Below, in pieces: positions 23,110-33,546 of a DNA stretch of 64,000 nucleotides. The stretch spans positions 124,001 to 188,000 of the forward strand of contig JANATF010000001.1 of assembly GCA_029449245.1 (NCBI GenBank). Reading direction: 5' to 3'. Numbering within the stretch: position 1 is the stretch's first letter; every line of letters begins with the position of its first letter. This DNA comes from Mortierella alpina. Its lineage: Eukaryota; Mortierellomycota; Mortierellomycetes; Mortierellales; Mortierellaceae. The notes under the pieces were generated by a model that saw only the letters and a list, made by a program, of their open reading frames with translations, had not been told where the DNA came from and made no database searches. Position numbers and translations under genes: made by a program.

Positions 23110-26100
23110 ATGTCGCCGCCGACAGCAGACTGGATCCAGCTCCATGACCGCTTCTACAGGTGTGAACACCTGCTAGCTCCCACGCGCACCTCAAAGCGGC
23201 TCATGCCATCGCAAACCACAACCGACTAACGCCTGCACTCCCTACGTTCATCCGACGCAACAACTCTTGCGCACATGTAGGAAGCAAGAGATCTACACGA
23301 TGCTGTGGAAGCAAATGGACCTGTCAAAATTCATGACCGCCGCCGCTCCCTTCGGTGGACCCCTGGGTAACGACATGCTCCATCTACTTACTGCTTCCTC
23401 TTTCACCAGTCGACATGCTACTTTTTTTTTGACCGCGAACAAACGTTGCGCGCCCGGCATCCGAACCATGCCCTTAATACTCCTTGTCGCTCTTTGTTCT
23501 TTTGTACAGCTCTTGTCAGGGACGACCGCAAGGTGCTACTGCTGCAGAAGCAACAACCGCTACGACCGAGCATCTATCTCTACACATCCTCGGGCAAACT
23601 TATGGAACCTATCCAGGTACAAACATTGCCGCTCCCCATGTGCTACGATGGGCTGGCGGGCGCTATAGTTTCTAACACGTTTAACTCATTATGCTCGTAT
23701 ATACGAATATAGTGGGATAAAGGTCGCATCGTCGGTATGGGCTGGACAGATACCGAGCACCTCCTTTGCGTCATCGAGGACGGCACTGTCCGCATGTACA
23801 ACATTCTAGGAGAGTACACACAGTTCTCGCTTGGAAAGGTAGGAATGCTCGACCCTCGGCAGTGTTTAACGGGTCTCCAAGCGCAATAATCTTTTGCAGA
23901 TCGCTAACCTCAATCCATCTTTGGCTTGGCTAGGAGGCAAAGGACAACAGGATCATCGAGGTTCAGATTTGGGGGACTGGGTTGGTAGCCCTGACAGGAA
24001 GCTTTCAGCTGATTGCAGTCACCAACTTTGATGAGCCGCGACCACTGTTTTTGGCAGACCCCGGCATCAATGAACCACCCCATAGTTGGACAGTCATCCC
24101 TCCAAAATTCACCCTGAGCAGACACGTTGAGGTCTTACTAGCTGTCAACTCCACCATCATTGTCGTAGACAGGACTGAGGCGCGTGATGAGGTAAGCCAG
24201 GATGAAGATCGCACAGGACACCATGGGCTCACACGCATGTACAAAATATGCCAGGAAAGAACACGAAGGGTTGACGCTGATTCCTCAAAATGCCCCAACT
24301 CTAGCTTCTGCAACAAGGACCATTCACGAAAATGTCGGTGTCTCCGGACGGAAAGTTCTTGGCGCTCTTCACGTCAGAAGGAAAACTTTGGGTTGTCTCG
24401 ACAGATTTTCAAAAGAACCTCTCCGAATTTGCTACGCGGTCGCAAGTACCGCCCCGGCAGCTGGTCTGGTGAGTAATATCGAATATAACCGGACATTCAT
24501 CACGCCTCCAGGCCAGCACACAGACCCTTACTCATTCAAACGACACTATGATTGCATAGGTGTGGTACAGACTCTGTTATCCTCTACTGGGACAAGATTG
24601 TGCTTATGGTTGGACCATACGGAGACTGGATCAAGTAAGAGCTATTTTTTTTTCACCACTGTTCGCATGAAGTTGGATTGATTTTATGGATCTCACTGAC
24701 CTTCACGGATGCTCCCTTAGATATACCTACGATGATGCTATTTTCCTGATACCAGAGATTGACGGAGTTCGAGTCATCAGCAGCGAAAAGTGCGAGTTCC
24801 TGCAAAAAGTGCCTGGTAAGTAAGACTGCTACTATCGGCGATTGCATGTTAGTTACTGTTCGGCGAGAATTCGCCTGCCTAACAAAACCCCTTTTGTACA
24901 GATGTCACGGAAAATATCTTCAAGATCGGCTCAACAGCTCCTGCTGCTATGTTGTACGATGCGCTGGATCATTTCGAGGTACATGCAACTCTGCGTTACG
25001 CGGAGAGCACTTTGAATGTTTGGAACACCTTCCTAGATGTCTACGATTGCATCGAGCACTAAACACTACACATGATCTTTTTTTAGAAAAAAAGTCCCAA
25101 AGCAGACGAAAACATCCGGAGTATTCGTTTGGAGCTTTCTGAAGCGGTCGAAGCCTGCATCGAGGCAGCAGGCCATGAAATTTCTCACCAATATCAACGC
25201 TCACTCCTCAAGGTACAGAAAAGCGATGGAGACATGCGAGTGTTTGGTAAGGTCAAGTTAAGCGCATCATGGACTAATATATTGGATCACCCTCGTTCAA
25301 TAGGCTGCCTCATTCGGAAAGTGCTTCCTTGAGATCCATAATGCGGATTCATTTGTGGAGATGTGCAAGGTCCTTCGAGTCCTGAATGCTGTGCGGTACT
25401 ATGAGATTGGTATCCCTCTGACATATGTCCAGTACGTGACCGATGCTCGGAAAAGAACGCTGTATGATGGTGCTGATGCCGATATCTATTACTTTAGCTA
25501 ACCTAACTTCACTTGATCTTTAGGTACCAGAGGCTCACCCCAGAGGCGCTCATCGATCGATTGATCAGCCGGCACCAGTATCTGCTAGCCATTAGGATTT
25601 GTGAATATCTTAAGATGCGAACGGATAGGATCTTGATCCACTGGGCATGCTCCAAGATCAAAAAGTCCAATGACGATGTCGACACTATTTGCAAGATGGT
25701 CGTAGAGAAGCTTGCAAACAAACCCGGACTCTCGTACGCAGAAATTGCAATGACCGCTCACAAAGCGGGACAATCCACGCTGGCGACAATGGTAAGTGAG
25801 GGTTTTAGCACCCCCTCTTCAGGATCTGGTTTGAGCGGATTCATGCGTCATCATATGTGCGCTGCTGACCAATCTACTGCCGCCTATATCGATAGCTTTT
25901 GGACTACGAGCCAAGGGCTGGGGACCAGGTACCGCTTCTGATCAGTATGCAGGAGGACGAGCGCGCCCTCGTGAAGGCTATTGAGAGCGGTGACACGGAT
26001 CTTGGTAAGTCCCTGTGAAGCCTCTTCTTCCTCTACAGGTGTTGTTGCTTTAGTAACTTAGCTCTGTATGCTCATATTTACAATACCTGTCCAATCTATG

Positions 26101-27135
26101 GCTATAGTATACCACGTTCTGCTGCATCTGAAGCGTAAACCTCTCCCGCCTGCAGACTTTTTCAGGAAAATCAACGATAAGCCATTGGCGTGCCATCTAT
26201 TTGAATCTTACAGCAGGCAGCAAGATCCCGAGTCACTGAGGCAGTTTTATTACCAGGATGACCGTCATGTTGACAGCGCCAATCTCTCCCTGATTGAGAG
26301 TTTCCAGCTAAAAGATACCACGGAACGGATCAACAAGATCAAGGAATCTCTCCGGCTCTACCAAAAGGCCAAGGACAATGTTTTCGAGACAAAGGTATCT
26401 TGCAGAGGGGGGCAGTTCATAGACATTTGCAGGGCTCATTTATTTTTGCATGTATGCGAAATCGCCAGGTTCTCGTTTGTCATAGTAACTAATAGGGAAC
26501 AACTCGACGCATTTGCTTTTGCTCCGCCATCAGGCTGTTGAAGATAGCATTCGACTTTTGCAGGCACAGGTGCAGTTGGAAAAGGATTATTCACAGCCCT
26601 TTACTGGGTTGTCCGTCAGCAGCACCGTTTACAAACTGGTGACCATCAATCAAAGCAACCGAGCTGCCAAGGTCCGAAGTGACTTCAAGATGCCGGACAA
26701 GCGGTTCTGGTGGATCAAATTACGAGCGCTTGTGGAGATTCGGGACTGGGAAGGTGTGGCGACGCTTGCAAAATCGAAAAAATCGCCCGTTGGCTATGAA
26801 CCCTTTGTGGAGGAGTGCGTCAAGGCGAAACAGTTTACAGAGGCCGGCAAGTACATCCTCAAGTGCGATGCGCACCTGCGCGCAGGTCTGTTCCTGAAGA
26901 TTCAGGCTTTCCAGGAAGCGGGCGAGCAAGCGTTCCTCCAAAAGGATTTGGACACATTGCGGTAAACGATAATGGTGAATGGATTATCGGTCGCAACGAT
27001 AACAAACTTGTTACTGATCTTTTCCTTTCCTTTTCATGACAAAAAAAAAATCGTAGTGAGATTCGAGACAAGTGTCCAAACATTGCGCTGCAGGGCCAGA
27101 TCGACGCCTACATCACGCAATTGGCATCCTCGTAA
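23110..27135 (+). CDS. VPS16: VPS16, core subunit of HOPS/CORVET tethering complexes
   Basis: Sixteen exons: 23110-23159, 23281-23366, 23510-23616, 23713-23838, 23934-24191, 24305-24468, 24560-24634, 24721-24815, 24902-24978, 25087-25212, 25304-25431, 25524-25791, 25896-26004, 26108-26394, 26534-26961, 27057-27135; 820 residues, the usual size for Vps16 (about 800-840). All junctions keep phase. The protein organises Vps33 and the other class C subunits for fusion at endosomes and the vacuole. Seen: the N-terminal propeller ([64 protein letters not shown]) and the alpha-solenoid C-terminal Vps16 domain ([72 protein letters not shown]). The first exon is only 50 bases. Start chosen at the first ATG giving the conserved N-terminus. 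Confidence 0.97.
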
Positions 27136-27952
27136 GCAAGCCTTTGTGTTTTTTTCTTTTCTTTTTGCAGATCCAAAATACAAAAGCTTCTAGAGTGCAA
27201 AAGTGCGTGAGCAATCGAATGATGACATCCATTCCCATGAACCTCCCTGTACACACAAGAGTGGCATTCGTCATTACATATCACACTGCACAAGGCTTTC
27301 AGGTTTTTTTTCATTTTTCATTTTATTTTTATTTTCATCGCGTATCTCTATCTGTTGCATCTGTCATGAAGAACTTGTACCTAAATGATTCAGAGAATAA
27401 CGCTTGAAGGGTTATTATCGTGGTCGCCAAAACAGCAAACAATCTCAAAGGGATGGGCTCCATGTTTGCTGGGGAGGTCAAGCCTTGCAATTGATTCTTT
27501 TGTTGTGTTCTCAAGTGTCAGAAATTTGGGTATAGATGTATTGCTCATCATTGCCCGAAGGCAGTATGACTGACGTGCAAAGTGTCGAATTTGGATCATC
27601 AGATTGAGAACAAAGAATGCAGACCTGCCCTCGCTCGCAGCAGGGTAGACGAAGGTGAAGAGAATCATTGAAATTACCTTATATTGAATATCTTGAGAGT
27701 CTTGCTGAGACAAGAAGGATGTGGAGGGTGGCAAAGAGAACGAAATGGAAGGAAGAGAAGGCGAAGGAGGAGGAGGATGAAGGGGAGGATGAAAGGATGA
27801 AGAAGGGTGAGAGGAGAAGGCGAGGTCCTTTTTATATTTTGCAGCGAGAAAAATTTTCCAACTGTGATGAAGCCTGGAGGAAAGAGCGTAAGCCACAGGA
27901 ACGAGGAGCAGCCAATCAATCGCGTCTCACTTCAACGCGCACTTTATTTACA
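27136..27952. other. Converging 3' region of VPS16 and the TEA factor
   Basis: 817 bases between two converging stop codons. AT-rich in the first half, GA-rich around 27720-27840. No coding exon with acceptable splice sites was found; a long antisense frame through the GA-rich tract has the Ser/Pro bias of such tracts and is not a gene. Confidence 0.5.
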
Positions 27953-30451
27953 TCAGCACACGATCGCGTCTGAAATGCCTGAGCTGTCCGAGATAACGTA
28001 CGGCGCTACTTGACCGCGTCCTTGCTCAAAGTCATACGCCATCACAAGAAGTGGGGGGCTGTTGTCAGACTGTGGGTCCATATCCTCAAACACCTGCACC
28101 ATCGAGAGGTTACCAAGTGCCACCTCCACTTCCTCCGAAGACCCCAACGTGCGTATGCCGCCCAGAAAGGCATTGAAGAACTGGTTCACAAACTCAAAAC
28201 TGTGCGTGAACTTTCCGTCCACAACAGTTGCCTGCTTGACTTCTGTCGATTCGAGAACACTTGCCCCAAAGGAGTAGATCAATGTCGAGCACCGTACCGT
28301 GCGACGTTCACTCGACTCGAACCGGCACGTATTCTCAAATGAACCTTCTAGCTCTAGCCCCAAGTACATATTGATCTTGAAAAACAAAAAGGTGCAGCTG
28401 GCCTTCTGATAAAGATCGTACAGATGCGGAAACTTTTCTGCCGGCAGCTGATGTATGTTCACTGCGCCAAATGCGTGTCGAGACAGATCCTTAGCCTGGG
28501 CAAGTTCGTGAATCCGCACAGCAGATGTAGTCGATCCTGCATGGCCAAGTCGTTCAACCTCTTGGTCACTCTCTCGTTCCAGAAAATCGCCGCTGTTCGG
28601 TAATGTGCCTTGTGGAAGAGGCTTCGTATAGAGTCCAAAAACCGTGGGCCAGAATGGGTACATCGCGCCAAGCGCATGCACTGGTTGAGGCAAGGCTGGA
28701 CCTCGAGCGTACTGAGAAAAAGAATGATCCTCGTGCCGTGGCTCTGACGAAAGCGAAACAGCAGAATCAGGTGTCGTGGCCGTCTGCTGATATAGAGATT
28801 GGGTGCTTGCACTCCGGCATGTTGGTTGATCATAATATAGCGTGCGATCGCCAGGAATGTCCGCCTTGGAAGAATCAGCCCCTCTGGAAGGTTGCTGGTG
28901 ATGGACATAGTTTTGTTGTTCGTGGTTGTGAGAGGACTGGGCATAGTAAGGGGAATTGGGTCGATGCGCCAAAGATTCCGAAAAGCTGTTGTTTCTGATA
29001 TTGTGGCCACGTAAGGAGTGGTCGTATCCTTGTGCGTCCATCGAGGAAAGGACATGGTCATCAAGTACTTGCTGAGGTCTATCGCCAGGGAAGGTTTGAT
29101 CCGAACCATTGCTCTGTAGAGGTGACGCCATAGGACTCTGGGATTCTGCATAGTAAACCAAATTGAGGGATTCCGGAGTCACGTCCTCGTCACCATCGGC
29201 CCCGTCCATTAACAGTCTCATGACTATATCAATGTTCATAGTCGAGACAGAGGAGAGCAAATGGTTAGTACAAAGCAAAGGTCATGCAGATCTGTCTAGC
29301 CGCTGTGTACAAAACCTATATCACTTGAGTTTTGCACTTACAGGCCGGTTCGTGCTTGCGTGTGTTCTTGAGTACCTGAATGTGAGACGAGACCTGCTTG
29401 CGATCGCGCACTTTTTTGGTGTGTGTATATATATAGTCGGCGATAAGCTCGTTTCTTCCGCAAGGCTTTCCGTTTACTACAACCTTGCGTCTGCCCAGCT
29501 TTGGGAGAACCTCGAGAGCTGAAAGGTGTTGGTGTTAGCTTTTTTTTCAAAAGGCGCTCGTCGATCTCAACATTTTGCCATCGCGTCATCCAGCGATTTC
29601 ATGAACGTACCTTTCATAAACGCCTTTTCGACATCTGGCGGCCAGACCTAAAGAAGGCGCATCGTGAGCGGCACAGATTATTGTTAAAGGCCGTAGAAAG
29701 AAGAAGTCATTCATTGCCGTTTCTAAATTCATCTTCTTACCTCTTCGCGATCGCCTTTGGGTGCCTTTTCCTTTATGCTCCGTCGTTTAGTAAGCAGCAT
29801 GGATCGCTGGGCTGCAGGGACGGAAGGAGATAACATGTGGCCGTGGCCATCATAACCCACCTGTGGCTGCTGATTATACGAGTGCGAATGCTGCTGATAT
29901 TGAGAGTGCTGCTGCTGCTGCTGCAGGAGCGGGTCGGCGCCTGGACCAGTGGCGAAGCTGTGTCCCTGATGCGACTGGTACTGAAGGTTCCTCTGGGGTT
30001 GGTTGTGGTGATGGTGCTGCTGCTGCTGAAATAGCTGATCCTGGTCATTCGTAAGGTCTTCATGCGAGACGGTCCTACAGCCAGAACTCAGCGACCGATG
30101 CGGAAAGTGATGGTGTGGAGTCGCATGATGGTGTTGGCGCTGCGACTGTGGCTGTGGCTGCTCTGCTGCATAACGGTGTGGGTAATGCGCTGTGCCTGTT
30201 GGTGGCGGCGACTGCCTTGAGTCTCTTCCAGCTTCCGAACGACCCGTGGCCAAGGACGACTCGGACTTGACCCGCGCCAGTTTTGAGGACAGCGCACACG
30301 AGCCATCCTTGGGATCTCTCTCGTCGTGGTGGCGCAACTGCGGCGTCCACGGAGAAGACTGGGGCTCGCGTACAGAGTGTGGTGGGCCCCATCGCGACTG
30401 TAGCGATAAGGGAGAGGCGTGTGTTGAGAATGGGCGGGGTTCTTGGTCCAT
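27953..30451 (-). CDS. TEA-domain transcription factor with TEAD-type C-terminal domain
   Basis: Four exons, complement of 29741-30451, 29611-29647, 29342-29518 and 27953-29223; 731 residues, all junctions in phase. Residues 1-230 are Gln/His-rich. The TEA DNA-binding domain (about 237-309) is spread over three exons: VWPPDVEKAFMK, ALEVLPKLGRRKVVVNGKPC, GRNELIADYIY, KVRDRKQVSSHIQVLKN, all hallmark sequences of TEAD/Scalloped and fungal TEC1/AbaA. After a Ser/Gln-rich linker, residues about 560-731 match the beta-sandwich of animal TEADs that binds YAP/TAZ: AEKFPHLYDLYQKA, FESSERRTVRCST, SFGASVLE, VDGKFTHSFEF, and the final immunoglobulin-like strands. Known fungal TEC1/AbaA control filamentation and conidiation; this protein probably regulates morphogenesis or growth. 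The presence of the second domain is seen; its partner is unknown. Two AGGAATG motifs lie about 270-300 bases upstream. Confidence 0.93.
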
Positions 30452-30719
30452 GGTGGCCGGCTAGGTTTGGCGTTGCGGGGGAGGGAGAAGCTTGCACGTG
30501 TGCTGGGTTGGGTAGAGCCAAAAGATGCACTCGCTTAGCCAGGTGGATGAGCTAGGTCAGAGCAGAAGGCAACAGGCGTGGCCAAGTGGGGTGGTGACGG
30601 GTATGGCGTGTAGCGATGGCGACGAGAGGCGGGGGAAGAGGGCGAAGGGGGCGAGAGAGGCACGACAGAGGCAGTGGATATGGGGAGGAGAGAGGAGACG
30701 AGAGAGGAAACGAGAGAGC

Positions 30720-30750
30720 AGGAATGAGAGCGAGAATGAGAATAGGAATG
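30720..30750 (-). promoter_or_regulatory. Pair of CATTCCT (TEAD/TEC1 consensus-like) sites
   Basis: AGGAATG at 30720-30726 and 30744-30750, i.e. CATTCCT on the strand of the TEA factor gene, 24 bases apart and about 270-300 bases upstream of its start codon. CATTCC/T is the known TEA-domain binding core. They lie in a GA-rich tract, so chance is possible. Confidence 0.35.
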
Positions 30751-30794
30751 AAGACGAAGGGGACAGGGAGAGGAACAAAGAGAGGAAGAGAGGA

Positions 30795-30848
30795 AAAGAG
30801 GCAAAAGAGGCAAAAGAGGTGAAAGAGGTGAAAGAGGTGAAAGAGGAA
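30795..30848. repeat. 9-bp purine tandem repeat (AAAGAGGYR-type)
   Basis: About six copies of a nine-base unit (aaagaggca, later aaagaggtg) in direct succession upstream of the TEA factor gene. Confidence 0.85.
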
Positions 30849-32146
30849 AAGAAGGAACGAAGGAACAGCAGACTCACTGCGGGGGCCACACTGTATAGGC
30901 CGCATAGGTGTGCACCCAGCGCATCGAGACTGAGCTCGCCGGCCAGATGGTGCCGCCGAATGCAGCCCATGGCACATGGCGGCCATGGTCGCCCATATCT
31001 GACATCGGCCTGGGGATGGCGATGTGAACCAACATGACCCGCGGGTGATGTGCACTCCTCCTCCCCCCCAACCCATCCCATCCCAACCCCTCTCCTCCCC
31101 TTCTCCCTCGCTTTCCGTCTCTCTATCTCTCGCTCTTCCTCTCTCAGTCCTCCCTCCCTCTCCTCTCCCTCTCTGTCCTCTCTCTCGTGCTGCTTGCCTA
31201 ATGCAGTCCTTGCAGTGCTTGCAGTCCTTGCATCTCCCCTTGCCTTGCGCGTGCACCCCGCCAACATCAACAAAGAAAGTCAGTAGCCTGTCCATGCTGT
31301 TCTCATTAAAAAAACAGTATTAATGTGGTCGATGTATGAACAATGTGGTTGGGGTTGTGCCAACGGAGGATTACCCACGACGAGGGGACCAGCTTTTCGT
31401 TCGTGCACGTACTCGCAATTTGGTTCAAAGGGGCGGATTGGGATGCTGCAACAGGAGGTGGCTGTTTAAAGGAAGGGAAGGAAACAAAAAAAAAGCCAGG
31501 AGAGACAAGTCTATGTGCTGTAGCAAAAAAGAAGTGTAAAAGGGAGAGGACCACGATAGGAAGGAGGGCATAGGGACCTGTCTACTCGCATCTGAAATGA
31601 ACATCGTCATGCTAGGCATGACGGGGTGGCCTTTGGTCCCAAGAAGGGAAAAAGTGGAGCAAGAGGAGTAACAAACACTCCAAGGGAACGCGATGATCCA
31701 TCTCGTCCCTGGGGCCAGAGACGCCTTTGACTCCTCTTTTTTCATCCGTGTCTCCTACCTCTCTCCCCCTTTTGAAGCGCGTCGTCGCACAAAGCGTTTG
31801 CCACCCTCCCTTGCATACCCCCCATAGTGCGCTTTGCTGTTCAGGTGTTTCAAACGCGACACACGGGCCTCAGGGCTCTACCCGAGCTTGCATACAAATT
31901 TTTCCACACCTCTCGATTCTCATTTCCTCTTTGTTTTATAGAAAGTGTGTACTATAGACCCCAAGTGCTCAGTCGCAACTCGCAAATAAACAGAGTCTAG
32001 AGTCTAGACAGCTTGGGGAGCGCGTAACGCTCATTGCGATTTATTCAGAACAAATATAAAAAAAGAAAACACAACGTAGGTCTGTCCTCTCCGCTGCCAA
32101 CTGTAGACATATATGCAAATTGGTATCCTGTGGAAATGCGCGATCA

Positions 32147-33036
32147 TTATGCTGCATCCTCGTCCACTGCATCCTCTACCATGGGTCTGCGCTTGACAAC
32201 CTTCTCAGCAGAATCCTCGCTAACAACCTGTGTTTGCACCTCTGCCTGTTCCTCCTCTCCGGTGCCGATGTGCTTCTCGTTCTTCTTGGAGTCCTTGGGC
32301 TCCTCTGGCTCGTGCCAGCCCCACAATGGAATGAACGAGTCCACAAAGCCAACATCCTCAAACAGGTTGGGGAAGATCCAGACACCGGGCTTGAGCACAA
32401 CCCACGTGATCATGAACAGGATCAAGCGGACGATCGCCATGGCAAAGAACAGGCCCAGAAGAATCAACACGCCGACAGACAGATACCAGACTCCAAGACG
32501 CAGGGGCACTGGCCAGAGCGGGAACATGACTCCAGCCAGGACAATGCAGAGCAAACCTCCTGCCATCAGGTGAGTCCTCAGCTGAGAACCCTCATACCGC
32601 CACACAAAGACGCTGTCCTCGCCAAAGGATTGGTACTGCACCAACTGTAACATGTTCCTGGGCATATCCGGGTCCGAGGGCCGCTCGACCTTGAGGAAGA
32701 ACTGGTGGGGGATCATGGATCCGAGAAGTTCTGCAGCTGATTCTCTGGTGAGCTCGCCCAGCTCCTTTCCCACGGCGGTCTGACGGAACTCTGGTTTGAG
32801 CAGGGCATTGACAGCTCCCTTGCCTGGAAAAAAAAGATGAGTTAGTCAAGAGCCACTTAGCCTCCCTCGTCGCACGGTCTTTTTCGCATATGCATCGTCA
32901 AAGTACCTCGGAAGTAAGTGACGCGTGATTCGTTGAAGACGCCATCTCTCTTTTTAAGGCCTGATTGAGGACTGAGCATGTAGTCTGCGACCTGGCAGAG
33001 GTTCTTGGGGCGCTCGGGTGGTGCGTTTGCTTCCAT
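32147..33036 (-). CDS. SEC62: SEC62, ER post-translational translocation subunit
   Basis: Two exons, complement of 32907-33036 and 32147-32823, joined in phase 1; 268 residues, as usual for fungal Sec62. It works with Sec61, Sec63, Sec71 and Sec72 to pass signal-peptide proteins into the ER after synthesis. Seen: cytosolic N-domain (NLCQVADYML, KRDGVFNESRVTYFRGKGAVNALL), the conserved FFLKVER and FVWRYEGSQ segment, two adjacent membrane spans (GLLCIVLAGVMFPLW; VGVLILLGLFFAMAIVRLILFMITWVVL), then a conserved PGVWIFPNLFEDVGFVDSF block and an acidic/Lys-rich cytosolic tail. It lies head to head with VPS53. Confidence 0.97.
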
Positions 33037-33546
33037 GGCTGTGGTGGATCTGACTGTGCCTGGGTGGGTGATGGGCTGCTGGATTGTTCGATTCGGTGAC
33101 TGACTCTGAGGCTGACCTGCTTCGGGCTGGCGGCTGGCGGATGGGCTGTGGGATGGAGCGGACAAGAAGGAAAAAGGGAAAAGGAGAGAAAAAGAAAGAA
33201 CGAAAGGGATGAATGATGTGAGGTCTTGGTGGCAGAGCGGGAAAATGGCCCCCAGGTTGGATTTGAGCCAATAGAAATACGCCACTCTTGTTCCGTGCAA
33301 AGTCACCATTTTTTGCTTTACAGGTTCATATGTTCCACCTGTCGCTCCTTTTCTTGCTCACGCCCTAGCGACACAGCAACCTCGCAGGATTCACCATCAC
33401 CGCCACCAACACCACCACCCACCCACTCCAGCAAAACTCAAAGAGCACTCAAGAGGTGCAGCCATAAGCCAAGGTCGGGTTCGAATGCGGAAAAAGACCG
33501 CTGCATTAAGACGACGCGCCATCCACCTCCACACGCCATTACAGCC
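33037..33546. promoter_or_regulatory. Shared bidirectional promoter, SEC62 / VPS53
   Basis: 510 bases between the two start codons. Purine-rich around 33160-33230 on the + strand, pyrimidine- and CA-rich toward VPS53. No TATA box was recognised. Confidence 0.55.

Larger units (their letters stand above)
30452..32146. other. 1.7-kb gap: TEA factor promoter and SEC62 3' side
   Basis: No gene recognised. The left kilobase is extremely purine-rich on the + strand (30600-30860), then becomes pyrimidine-rich (31070-31190) with Cys/Leu/Gln-type short repeats of tgcagtccttgcag around 31200-31230. It most likely holds the TEA factor promoter and 5' UTR plus the SEC62 3' UTR. Arg/Glu-rich frames in the purine tract are compositional. 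Confidence 0.5.

Noticed and set aside
30525-31295. Arg/Glu-rich (+) and Ser/Leu-rich (-) open frames
   Set aside because: Purine-only DNA lacks stop codons on either strand in several frames; the translations are compositional and there is no folded-looking segment.
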